Positions 23,262-32,853 of a stretch of DNA of 64,000 nucleotides are shown piece by piece. A program made the translations under genes and the position numbers. The notes under the pieces were generated by a model. The model did not search any database. It was not told where the DNA came from and saw only the letters and a list, made by a program, of their open reading frames with translations. Origin of the DNA: Siphonodentalium dalli (lineage: Eukaryota > Mollusca > Scaphopoda > Gadilida > Siphonodentaliidae); assembly GCA_032622095.1 (NCBI GenBank), contig CP136061.1:10121287-10185286 (forward strand), read 5' to 3'. Position 1 is the first letter of the stretch, and each line of letters begins with the position of its first letter.

Positions 23262-25702
23262 AGCTCAACTTACTTTTGTAAGTTTGAGCTATTGCCATGG
23301 CTTGGCGTCCGTCGTCCGTGTGTGCGAGGGTGCGTGTGTCCGTGTGTCCGTCAACAATTTCCTTTGGCGCGGGCTGCAGGTTGTACCTTTGGTCTGATCT
23401 TCATGAAATTTGTCATGAATGTTGACATTGACATGTAGATGGGAACGAATCATTTTGGGGTCATTCGGCCAAAAAACATGGCCGCTGGCAGCCATCTTGC
23501 ATTTCAAGATTCAATCCATTGGCGCGGCCTACAGGTCGTACTGTTCATCTGATCATCATGAAATTTGTCATTGATGTTAATAATGAGATGTAGATGGGAA
23601 CGAGTGATTTTGGGGTCGTTCGGCCAAAACACATGGCTGCCAGCAGCCATCATGGATTTTACTCTTTGCATGACTAAATCCTTTGGCGCGGGCTACAGGT
23701 CGTAGCTTCGATTGGAACATCATGAAATTTGTCATGGATGTTAACACTGTCATGTAGATGGGAACGAGTGAATTTGGAGTTGTTCGGCCAAAAAACATGG
23801 CCGCCAGCAGCCATCTTGGATTTTACTCTTTGCATGACTAAATCCTTTGGCCGGGGCCTTTGGTCTGATCTTTATGAAATTTGTCATGAATGTTGACATT
23901 GACATGTAGATGGGAACGAGTCATTTTGGGGTCATTCGGCCAAAAAACATGGCCGTTGGCAGCCATCTTGGATTTCAAGATTCAATCCATTGGCGCGGGC
24001 TACAGATCGTACTGTTCGCCTGATCATCATGAAATTTGTCATGGATGTTAATAATGACATGTAGATGGGAACGAGTGATGTTGGTGTCGTTCGGCCAAAA
24101 AACATGGCCGCCAGTAGCCATCTTGGATTTTACTCTTTGCATGACTAAATCCTTTGGCGCGGGCTACAGGTTGTACCTTTGGTCTAATCTTTATGAAATT
24201 TGTCACGAATGTTGACATTGACATGTAGATGAGAACGAATCATTGTGGGGTCATTCGGCCAAAAAACATGGCCGCTGGCGGCCATCTTAGATTTCAAAAT
24301 TCAATCCATTGGCGCGGGCTACAGGTCGTACTGTTCGTCTGATCATCATGAAATTTGTCATGGATGTTAATATTGACATGTAGATGGGAACGAGTCATTT
24401 TGGGGTCGTTCGGCCAATAAACATGGCCGCCAGCAGCCATCTTGGATTTTACTCTTTGCATGACTAAATCTTTTGGCGCGGGCTACAGGTCGTAGCTTTG
24501 ATCGGAACATCATGAAATTTGTCATGGATGTTAACAATGACATGTAGATGGGAACGAGTGATCTTGGAGTCGTTCGGCCAAAAAACATGGCCGCCAGCAG
24601 CCATCTTGGATTTTACTCTTTGCATGACTAAATCCTTTGGCGCGGGCTATATGTTGCCTTTGGTCTAATCTTTATAAAATTTGTCATGAACGTTGACATT
24701 GACATGTAGATGGGAACGAATCATTGGCGGCCATCTTGGATTTCAAAATTCAATCCATTGGCGCGGGCTACAGGTCGTACTGTTCGTCTGATCATCGTGA
24801 AATTTGTCATGAATGATAACAATGACATGTAGATGGGATCGAGTCGTTTTGGGGTCATTCGGTCAAAAAACATGGCCGCCAGCGGCCATCTTGGATTTTA
24901 CTCTTTGCATGACTAAATCCTTTGGTGCGGGCTACAGGTCGTAGCTTTGGTCAGATGGTCATGAAATTTGTCATGAATTATAACAATGACATGTAGATGG
25001 GAACGAGTCGTTTTGGGGTCATTCGGTCAAAAAACATGGCCACCAGCATTTTACTCTTTGCATGACTAAATCCTTTGGCGTGGGCAACAGGTCATACCTT
25101 TGGTCTGATCTGTATTAAATTTGTCATGGATGTTAACACTGACATGTAGATGGGAACGAGTGATTTTGGAGCCGTTCGGCCAAAAAACATGGCCGCCAGC
25201 AGCCATCTTGGATTTTACTCTTTGCATGACTAAATCCTTTGGCACGGGCTACAGGTTGTACCTAAATTTGGTCTAATCTTTATGAAATTTGTCATGAATG
25301 TTGACATTGACATGTAGATGGGAACGAATCATTGTGGGGTCATTCGGCCAAAAATCGTGGCTGCCAGCAGCCATCTTGGATTTCAAAATTCAATCCATTG
25401 GCCGTACAGGTCGTACTGTTCGTCTGATCATCATGAAATTTATAGGTCGTAGCTTTGGTCAGATCTTCATAAATTTCTCATGGATGTTAACAATTATACG
25501 TAGATGGGAACGAGTTCTTTTGGGGTCAATTGGCCAAAAAAAATGGCCACCAGCAGCCATCTTGTATTTTACTCTTTGCATCACTAAATCCTTTGGCGCA
25601 GGTTAGACATTTCTATTAGCACCTTTCCTATTCCTCCATTTACTGTCAACCATTAAATTATTCCCCTACCTAAGTTGAGCTACAGTGTCATTGACACTTT
25701 CA
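23262..25702 (+). mobile_element. 2.4-kb element made of tandem 180-bp-class units, inserted in the 380-bp satellite
   Basis: The ends carry short inverted repeats: AGCTCAACTTA at 23262 and TAAGTTGAGCT at 25671-25681, followed by a TGTCATTGACA palindrome. The body contains about a dozen diverged units with CCTTTGGCGCGGGCTACAGG, TGATCATCATGAAATTTGTC, GACATGTAGATGGGAACGAG, TTCGGCCAAAAAACATGGCC and a GCAGCCATCTTGGATTT block. A possible CATTT duplication flanks it. A second copy starts at 63719. There is no credible coding frame. The tandem core with unique ends resembles a non-autonomous element, though its class is not clear. Confidence 0.65.
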
Positions 25703-27145
25703 TTTAATATGGGACAGTTTGCCACATTTTTCGAAATTTACCCGACCGAGCAGAGCGAAAACTGAAATTCGACCCACTTTTTTGGACTTGACCCAAAAGT
25801 TTTTCGGCCCAAAATTTTCGGCCGAGGTGGCCATTAATGACCCAGCACTTGTTTCGGTCAATTTCCGTTTAATTTCGGACTTTTCGAGGCATTTTTGAAC
25901 TTTTGTCCCGGATTTTTTTTCACAGGAAATTTCGACTCGCCTTACTTAACACGTTGCCATGGTCATTGGTCACATTTCCCCAAATTTTCCTGACCGAGCA
26001 GAGCGGGAATTTCTATTTGACCCACTTTTTCGAACTCGACCCAAAATATTTTCGGCTCAAAAAGTTCGGCCCAGGTGGCCATTTTTTAATATGGGACAGT
26101 TTGCCACATTTTCCGAAATTTACCCGACCGAGCAGAGCGAAAACTGAAATTCGACCCACTTTTTTGGACTCGACCCAAAAGTTGTTCGGCCCAAAATTTT
26201 CGGCCGAGGTGGCCATTAATGACCCAGCACTTGTTTCGGTAAATTTCCATTTATTTTCGGACTTTGCCTATTTTCGAGGCATTTTTTTTACTTTTTTCCC
26301 GGATTTTTTTTCACAGGAAATTTCGTCTCGCCTTACTGAACACGTTGCCATGGTCATTTGCCACATTTTCCCAAATTTTCCTGACCGAGCAGAGCGGGAA
26401 TTTCTATTTGACTCACTTTTTCGAACTCGACCCAAATTATTTTCGGCTCAAAAAGTTCGGCCCAGGTGGCCATTTTTTAATATGGGACAGTTTGCCACAT
26501 TTTCCGAAATTTACCCGACCGAGCAGAGCGAAAGCTGAAATTCGACCCACTTTTTCGGACTCGACCCAAAAGTTTTTCGGCCGAGGTGGCCATTGATGAC
26601 CCAGCACTTGTTTCGGTCAATTTCCGTTTATTTTCGGACTTTGCCTATTTTCGAGGCATTTTTGAACTTTTTTCTCGGATTTTTTTTAACAGGAAATTTC
26701 GTCTCGCATTACTTAACACGTTGCAATGGTCATTGGTCACATTTTCTCAAATTTTCCTGACCGAGCAGAGCGGGAATTTCTATTTGACTCACTTTTTCGA
26801 ACTCGACCCAAATTATTTTCGGCTCAAAAAGTTCGGCCCAGGTGGCCATTTTTTAATATGGAACAGTTTGCAACATTTTCCGAAATTTACCCGACCGAGC
26901 AGAGCGAAAACTGAAATTCGACCCACTTTTTTGGACTCGACCCAAAAGTTTTTCGGCCCAAAATTTTCGGCCGAGGTGGCCATTAATGACCCATCACTTG
27001 TTTCGGTCAATTTCCGTTTATTTTCGGAATTTGCCTATTTTCGAGGCATTTATTAACTTTTTTCCCGGATTTTTTTTCACAGGAAATTTCGTCTCGCCTT
27101 ACTTAACACGTTGCCATGGTCATTTACCACATTTTCCCAAATTTT
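25703..27145 (+). repeat. Satellite array, period about 380 bp
   Basis: Successive occurrences of GACCCAGCACTTGTTTCGG at 25839, 26221, 26598 and (variant) 26988 give a period of 377-390 bp. Each unit contains two related halves: GACCGAGCAGAGCGGGAATT through AGGTGGCCATTTTT, and GACCGAGCAGAGCGAAAACT through GAGGTGGCCATTAATG. Long open frames (up to 211 codons) recur with the same peptide segments in each unit. They reflect low stop density and not genes. Confidence 0.85.
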
Positions 27146-27194
27146 TTGAATAAGGAATAAGGAACGAAATTCACGCTGCTGCGAATTTGTTCCA

Positions 27195-27662
27195 AGGGAA
27201 ACCATGAAGAATCTTTATTCCATGATTATTCTTCCTCATCTGACCTACTGTAATGCTGTATGGAGTGTGACAACACAAAAAAATATATGAAAACTTGAAA
27301 AAATACAGAATAAATCAATAGCAACATTATGCTATAGAAAAGTAAATGTTAATAATATCTGTAAAGAAAACAATCTTTTATTAATTAGGGATATCGGAAA
27401 TATGACGATGATTAAAATTTTACATGATTTTCAACAAAAGAAACTCCCAAAATCATTATCACTGTTCACTGAGTTAAATGAAATTCATGATCATAATACT
27501 CGATTTAAAGCAAACTCAAATCTATATTGTGAATACAGGAGAACAACTAAAGCAAGGAAAACGATATCAACCAGAGCAAGATGTTTGTGGAACGAACTCC
27601 CAAATGACTGCAAGCTCCGAATTGAAATTGACCAAACCTATCCTAAATATCTGAAGAAGTAG
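27195..27662 (+). pseudogene. 3' end of a LINE reverse transcriptase ORF, decayed
   Basis: One frame reads Arg-Glu-Thr-Met-Lys, a Leu-Thr-Tyr-Cys-Asn-Ala-Val-Trp motif, Lys-Ile-Gln-Asn-Lys-Ser, then His-Asp-His-Asn-Thr-Arg, an Arg-Arg-Thr-Thr and Leu-Trp-Asn-Glu-Leu-Pro. This order is the conserved C-terminal region after the polymerase in CR1/Jockey-like non-LTR retrotransposons. A TGA at 27288-27290 interrupts the frame, and the normal stop is the TAG at 27660. The 5' part is missing, as in typical truncated LINE insertions. The satellite array ends just upstream. Confidence 0.7.
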
Positions 27663-28109
27663 GCCTACTTCATAAATAAGTACAACACATAGCTGCGTTA
27701 TTATAAGTGGTCATCTAGCTGAGCCAAGCTATTTGGACAATAAAGGAATAATATAACATAATTATCTAATATTTAATATTTAAACATGCATTTTTATCTT
27801 TTATCTTTATTAATCTTAGCCAGAATAAAAATATCTAAAAAGTCACCAAAGAAACAAAGCATTAGCATTAAACCAGTTATACAAGTAACCATCCAATATA
27901 TCCTTATCACATGAGTCATAGTACCTAGTATATATTAATCAAACTTGGAGCTACAAACATAATATTAAGCTGCAACCCATGAAAAATGAGTGTGAAAATA
28001 TCCCCACCCCACCAACCCTCCCGTCAGCCCCTCGTGGCCCCTTATTACCTCTCACTCTGAACTAGACCTTTTTTCTTCTCCACAAACTGCACCCCTATTA
28101 TAAGTTTAA
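27663..28109. other. Gene-free AT-rich stretch
   Basis: No coding region. The first part is probably the LINE 3' UTR. It ends at a TTAA (28106-28109) used by the MITE that follows. Confidence 0.3.
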
Positions 28110-28446
28110 CCCTTTACCCAACAGAACGGTCCTGTGCCAATGCATTCTCTTACATATGCGAGTCGACCATAGGTCGCCTCGCATATATAAGAGAATGCAT
28201 TGGCTTAACACATTAAAAATTATAAAATTGTTAAAGAATGTAAGAAAATGGTAAAGGCGACCTATGGTCGACTCGCATATATAAGAGAATGCATTGGCAC
28301 AGGGCATAACTGTAACTATCACAATGTGGTCAAGGAGCCGATTCCAATGATATCCATATGTGTATGGTTCTATTGAGACAGACCGAAGATATTTTAGGCT
28401 GTTGAAGCTTTATTTGGCCGGTTTTGGCCGTTTTGTTGGGTAAAGG
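28110..28446 (-). mobile_element. piggyBac-type MITE, copy 2 (reverse orientation)
   Basis: Begins CCCTTTACCCAACAGAACGG directly after TTAA and ends GGCCGTTTTGTTGGGTAAAG. It is inverted relative to copies at 20236 and 29433 and lacks part of one hairpin: after AGAAAATGGTAAAGG it passes straight into GCGACCTATGGTCGACTCG. No coding capacity. Confidence 0.75.
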
Positions 28447-29227
28447 TGTGAGCAATATATTACAGTGAGGGCCCTTCCATATAACGAGCTCTGCTTCAAT
28501 TAGGGTCCTGTTGTGTGTTAAATTTATATAAATTTGTAATTTATTATCTAATAAACTGTATTGAACTTGAACTGGGCATGGCGGGCGGTCAAAATGTGTC
28601 CCCTTCCTTTATTAACGTATAACACTTATTGTACTGTTCTCCAAATTCTTGACGGCTATGGGCCGCTGTGCGATTTATTTATAGATAATTTGTTTTTTTC
28701 CGGTTTAAAAGGTGTAGTTGGGAACTTCAATTTCGTTTATTGTTCTTTACATTATTATGTCAATAATGTTGATTTTTGGTTTGTGACAAGCTATGTCAAT
28801 TACAAATAAAAGAAATTTAAAAGATAATTTGTAAGTCTTATATTTCAACTTTTATAGATATTTTTCGTTCTGCAGGTGGTCGGAGTCGGCCGCCGGTTCG
28901 TTAATTAGGTGCTGGTTGTTATTGTTATTTTAACGAAATTCTGAGTTGGTCATTCGCGAAACCAATATATTTTTTATTTTATAATTACAATCATGGGTAT
29001 ATAATATATGATCTTGAGCGCGTTACCATTTTTGACTATGGTTTTCTTGTATTACGTGTCATTTACACAACCTACAACCGGCCATCGGCGTTATATTTGA
29101 GTTAAACTAAAATCAGGAATTATGCTGATCAGCATTTTAGGTGACAACCTTCTGATCAGCTGCTGATTCAGCGTTTTAGGTACACCCAATAATTCCCGTC
29201 ACGTAACAAATAAAAACAAAATATAAT
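28447..29227. other. Gene-free stretch
   Basis: No supported gene. The end of a LINE-like 3' tail (AATAAACTGTATTGAACTTG) is at about 28550-28570. A short motif at 29006-29052 (GCGTTACCATTT, TGACTATGGTTTTCTTGTA) recurs at 56809-56853. Confidence 0.35.
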
Positions 29228-29413
29228 ATGGTGAACCATGAGAACCCCGGTGCAGAAAGAGATCCCTTTAGGAAAACCACACTGAGGCCCCCTCGTTCTG
29301 ATCACTCTTCATACATGGATTCGTTTCTGCCGTCTGCAACCAGATTATGGAGGGATTTACGCCCTGAATTGAAAATAGCAAAATCCTTTGAATTATTTAA
29401 ATCACGTGACTAG
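29228..29413 (+). pseudogene. Short LINE polymerase C-terminal remnant
   Basis: The frame ends with Thr-Leu-Arg-Pro-Pro-Arg-Ser-Asp-His, Ser-Phe-Leu-Pro-Ser-Ala-Thr-Arg-Leu-Trp and Phe-Glu-Leu-Phe-Lys. This is the Leu-Trp-containing tail seen at the end of many LINE ORF2 proteins. It has about 60 codons, no catalytic residues and no 5' part. A different family from the 27195 remnant is likely. Confidence 0.5.
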
Positions 29414-29432
29414 ATGCATGAAAGTGCCTCAA

Positions 29433-29807
29433 CCACCCAACAAACCGGCCAAAACCGGCCAAATAAAGCTTCAATAGCCTAAAATATCTTCGGTCTGTCT
29501 CAATAGAACCATACAAACATGGATATCATTGGAACCGGCTCCTTGACCACATTGTGATAGTTACAGTTATGCCCTGTGCCAATGCATTCTCTTATATATA
29601 GGTCGCCTCGCATATATAAGAGAATGCATTGGTCTAAAAAAAATCTTTTTTTAACACTTTTTACCATTTTTTCTTACATTCTTTAACAATTTTATAATTT
29701 TTAATGTGTTAAGCCAATGCATTCTCTTATATATGCGAGGCGACCTATGGTCGACTCGCATATATAAGAGAATGCATTGGCACAGGGCCGTGCTGTTGGG
29801 TAAAGGG
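29433..29807 (+). mobile_element. piggyBac-type MITE, copy 3
   Basis: Same orientation and architecture as 20236-20626, with CCACCCAACAAACCGGCC at the left (slightly decayed) and TGTTGGGTAAAGGG followed by TTAA (29808-29811) at the right. Two GCCAATGCATTCTCTTATAT hairpins are present; the first is shortened. Confidence 0.75.
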
Positions 29808-29815
29808 TTAATCCA

Positions 29816-29967
29816 GATGTAAAATGAAGGTACATGCCTCAACATAAGAAGAACGTTTCACTAAATTTTTTGCTCAAATAGAAAAGCCCAAATTATTCAT
29901 ACACAACTCCGACTCAAATGCAACAGCCCTAATAAACCTCCATGAAATCACTAAGAGAAAGCAACAA
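29816..29967 (+). pseudogene. LINE tail, left half of a split copy
   Basis: Similar to 19840-19950 (AATAGAAAAGCCCAAATT, CACAACTCCGACTCAAA). It stops at GAGAAAGCAACAA (29967). The continuation, AAGTATACATGTGGTGACAA, resumes at 41193 after 11.2 kb of nested insertions. Confidence 0.65.
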
Positions 29968-30829
29968 CGCCATAGTAGTGTTGTGTCTTGGATATGGGAC
30001 TGCGTTTGTTAACACGACCAATGACTGTCCCCAATATCAACAACCCGTTTCCCGCCAGATAAGATACAACTACAAGATTGAGACAACAAGATAACTGAAC
30101 AACCAAATTATTTAGCCATAAAAATAGTAAAATTGAAGATCACCGCTGGCAGTGATGTCTTCACAAGGACAGTTTGAGAACAAAATATGGCTCACATCTA
30201 GCGGTGACCCAAAATATCCACATAAGAAAAAGTTCTCTAATAAAAGCTGGCTGCAGGGTGCGCCAATTGATTCAAATTCGAAATTTAGCAGGGTGTACTG
30301 CTTGTGGCCATGTTTTCCCCGCAAATTTGATAGACTGATGGACAAAACCACTGAATCCGTTGAATCAATATACATGTATACATGGATTAATTTATATGCA
30401 TTGTTATACACAGTACTGGTATATAAAGGTACTGAAAATAACTATATTACTAGTATACACAAAATAAACCATATATCATGGCTATGGGTTCTAATATCCG
30501 AACATGACAGCTGAGAACTTGGTGTGAATTAAAGACTGGTGGTTTCTCAAGCATATCTAACCCTCCACGTTTGAAAACATGCCATTAAATGTCATAAGTA
30601 TAATCTAGCTTGAGGACAGAAGTGATCCATAAAACCCCCTTAATTCAACCAGGTCCTCGCGCGATGTATGATCGATCACATGATGATCTAGGGGGATTAG
30701 AATTGATGTATAAAAACAGCACTGCATGTAAATATAAAATAAAATAGTGCTACATCTTATTACAGATTATTGTCATATATAATCAGTGATTATACAGACA
30801 GTCTGACAAAATAAAGTTTCAGTGACACT

Positions 30830-31595
30830 TGTGCCAAGACAACCCCAGGGACATAACTTTCAACCTGGGAAGAAGATAGGAAATCTCTAAGTCAGAGGGG
30901 CGCTCGATTACCACACATATCAGCGCCGCTGTTGACAACATCTAGATCGCAAGTACTGAGCACCAAATCGAATTAGCGAGCGTCCATGCAATAACATAGG
31001 GAAATGATTTGTGGAGTAAACAGAACACGGTCTTGAGGATTAGCAAGACCAGATGTATCGCCTAGAAAGCTACTGAAACCAGGAGAGTTAATAGGACCCA
31101 TGGGGAGCTGACGATAACTCAATTACCCTAAGTACGATGAACCGACGCGCCGTGAAAATACACATGGCCGTCATTAGCAGACACTGGGTATTTTAGGAAG
31201 CAACAAGCCGACATGAGAGGAGAGTTCTAACCAGTTTCTATCTGACCAACACAAGCGATCATCACGAACCATCGGACGCTTAGAAGAGCAGAGTGGAGCA
31301 ATGGACGGAAATACAAGGTAAACATTATGCTCTTGTATTTCTAACAACGCCCCACTGATGCGCCGACGGAGGAAGAAGAAGAGCAGACGACAGGAAGACG
31401 AACTCAACCGGAACTCAACCGAGTAGAAGACAAGCAGACACACACAACCTATGAAGACGGAAGAAGACTCTAAACCAAGCAGACGACAGGAAGAGAAACC
31501 CAGATGCCGATGATTGAACATTATTGACTTTGTTATATATAAATAATCAAACCGTTCTGATAGCCTTAAGAGTTATATGTACCCGTATTGGCACA
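30830..31595 (+). repeat. 5' LTR of the Gypsy retrotransposon
   Basis: 766 bp, starting TGTGCCAA and ending TTGGCACA, an 8-bp perfect terminal inverted repeat. It is preceded by CACT (30826-30829), matching CACT after the 3' LTR. A TATATATAAATA box at about 31534-31545 is a likely core promoter for the genomic transcript. By eye the sequence is the same as the 3' LTR over its whole length. Confidence 0.93.
31534..31545 (+). promoter_or_regulatory. TATA-like element in the 5' LTR
   Basis: TATATATAAATA about 50 bp before the LTR end, the best candidate for a core promoter driving gag-pol. The same site is in the 3' LTR at about 39423. Confidence 0.45.
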
Positions 31596-31606
31596 TATCT
31601 CTTAAC

Positions 31607-31625
31607 TGGTGCCTTCGAGCCAGGA
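31607..31625 (+). other. Candidate tRNA primer-binding site
   Basis: TGGTGCCTTCGAGCCAGGA begins 11 bp after the 5' LTR. TGG is the complement of a tRNA CCA end, as in retroelement primer sites. The tRNA identity is not determined. Confidence 0.5.
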
Positions 31626-31706
31626 TCTGAACGCTAATCACAGACACAACGTGAAGCCAGAAGAGGAACAGTGTGCACAGAAACAGTGTGGGAAAATTCG
31701 CAAAAC

Positions 31707-31712
31707 GTGAGT
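31707..31712 (+). promoter_or_regulatory. Candidate leader splice donor
   Basis: AAAAC followed by GTGAGT lies between the primer site and the gag ATG, the position of the major donor in spliced retroviral and env-bearing elements. It could pair with the acceptor at 38167-38168 upstream of ORF4. Confidence 0.4.
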
Positions 31713-31731
31713 CTAATTGTTTATTATCATA

Positions 31732-32820
31732 ATGGCTACCCAACAACAACAATCAGCTGGTGTTCTCGCCCCATTAACAGAATCTATCAATTCTCAAATT
31801 GCTGCAATGGCCATGACTACGGTGACACAGGTAGTGACGTCATTTGACGGGGACCCCACGAAATACCACGGGTGGGTCAAGTCGATAGAAAAATGCGCGA
31901 TCCTAACCGGCGCTAACGAAGCAAAGAAGCCCTATATGGCATTTCAGAGCGCGACGGGCCCCGTATCAGATTTTTTACAAAGATATTTGGCCACGAATCC
32001 TAACGCCACGTGGCAAGACACAAAAACTGAATTATCTAGTCGATTTGCCGAGATAAATGACATTCAATTCGCCTTTTCGATGCTAAGAAAAATCAAGCAA
32101 AAACAAAACGAAAATTTACATGTGCTTGCCGAACGGATTTTGGAGATCGCGATTGTGGCATACCGAGAGCAGCCCGGCGGGATCAACGCGGTTGAAGGCC
32201 AACTCGTAGGGTTTTATATTGACGCTTTAAGAAGCGACAGTTTGAAAATGAAGTTGATCAGGGATGCGCCGAAGACACTAAAATTGGCAGCCGACATCGC
32301 CATGCGGGAAATGGGGATCCGACGGGTATTCAACCTACGAACGGGCCGCGAAAATTACAACGAAAACGAACCGGAAGCAATGGAAATCGATAGTTTCAGA
32401 AACAAACGCGCGAGAACAACCTGCGATATTTGCGCAAGCGATAACCACACGACCCGTGAACACCGATCACGCCCGAGACAGGTGCATGTCGAAGCGGTGG
32501 TTAAACCACGAACAATCGAATGTTGGACGTGTCAAGGTGATCATTTCGCTCAAGACTGCCCCTTTAAGACCGAAAACCGGAGGCACGTATCTTGCTGGGT
32601 TTGCGAAGGTAACCACTTAGCTAGAAATTGCCCCTCTAAATCCGGAGATTCGAAGCAAAGGCAATGGAACACGCCAGTAACGCCACCTAGGGGAATCCGC
32701 CGAGATCAGCCGAACCGATCACGTGACCTATCCCATGATACACCGCGTCACAGCCGGAGATATCCGACATTAAACGAACCACCGCGACTAATGACCCCGC
32801 CCACATACGCAAAAAACTAA
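31732..32820 (+). CDS. gag: Gag polyprotein of a Ty3/Gypsy retrotransposon
   Basis: This 362-residue ORF lies directly downstream of the LTR leader. Gag assembles the particle in which genomic RNA is reverse transcribed. The N-terminal two thirds, with a Trp-containing helix-rich stretch (residues about 40-200), looks like the retrotransposon gag domain. Two CCHC zinc knuckles follow: CWTCQGDHFAQDC from residue 264 and CWVCEGNHLARNC from residue 288. A degenerate Cys-x2-Cys segment is at about 231. The C-terminus is Arg/Pro-rich and basic, suited to RNA binding. I take the first true ATG (31732) as the start; the in-frame codon at 31717 is TTG. The ORF ends in TAA immediately after a slippery heptamer, so pol is expected to be made by -1 frameshifting. 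The frame is intact. Confidence 0.9.
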   Translation: MATQQQQSAGVLAPLTESINSQIAAMAMTTVTQVVTSFDGDPTKYHGWVKSIEKCAILTGANEAKKPYMAFQSATGPVSDFLQRYLATNPNATWQDTKTELSSRFAEINDIQFAFSMLRKIKQKQNENLHVLAERILEIAIVAYREQPGGINAVEGQLVGFYIDALRSDSLKMKLIRDAPKTLKLAADIAMREMGIRRVFNLRTGRENYNENEPEAMEIDSFRNKRARTTCDICASDNHTTREHRSRPRQVHVEAVVKPRTIECWTCQGDHFAQDCPFKTENRRHVSCWVCEGNHLARNCPSKSGDSKQRQWNTPVTPPRGIRRDQPNRSRDLSHDTPRHSRRYPTLNEPPRLMTPPTYAKN

Positions 32821-32853
32821 GGAATCCTCTCATTGAGGCCACATGTGAGAGGA
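32811..32853 (+). promoter_or_regulatory. Programmed -1 ribosomal frameshift signal at the gag/pol junction
   Basis: A AAA AAC (32811-32817) is in the correct gag phase and directly followed by the gag TAA. Seven bases downstream a perfect 8-bp stem can form: TCCTCTCA (32825-32832) with TGAGAGGA (32846-32853) around a 13-nt loop. Slipping one base back enters the pol frame, which is open from 32817. Confidence 0.8.

Noticed and set aside
23165..25670. Possible CRISPR array
   Set aside because: The units are long (about 180 bp), diverged and contiguous, without uniform short repeats and spacers; the genome is eukaryotic.
25903..27056. Open frames of 211, 156 and 110 codons
   Set aside because: They run through the 380-bp satellite and recur with each unit; no domain and no start or splice context.
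31174..31521. 115-codon antisense ORF in the 5' LTR, with an identical one at 39063-39410
   Set aside because: It is antisense to the LTR and exists twice only because the LTR does; hydrophobic low-complexity product.
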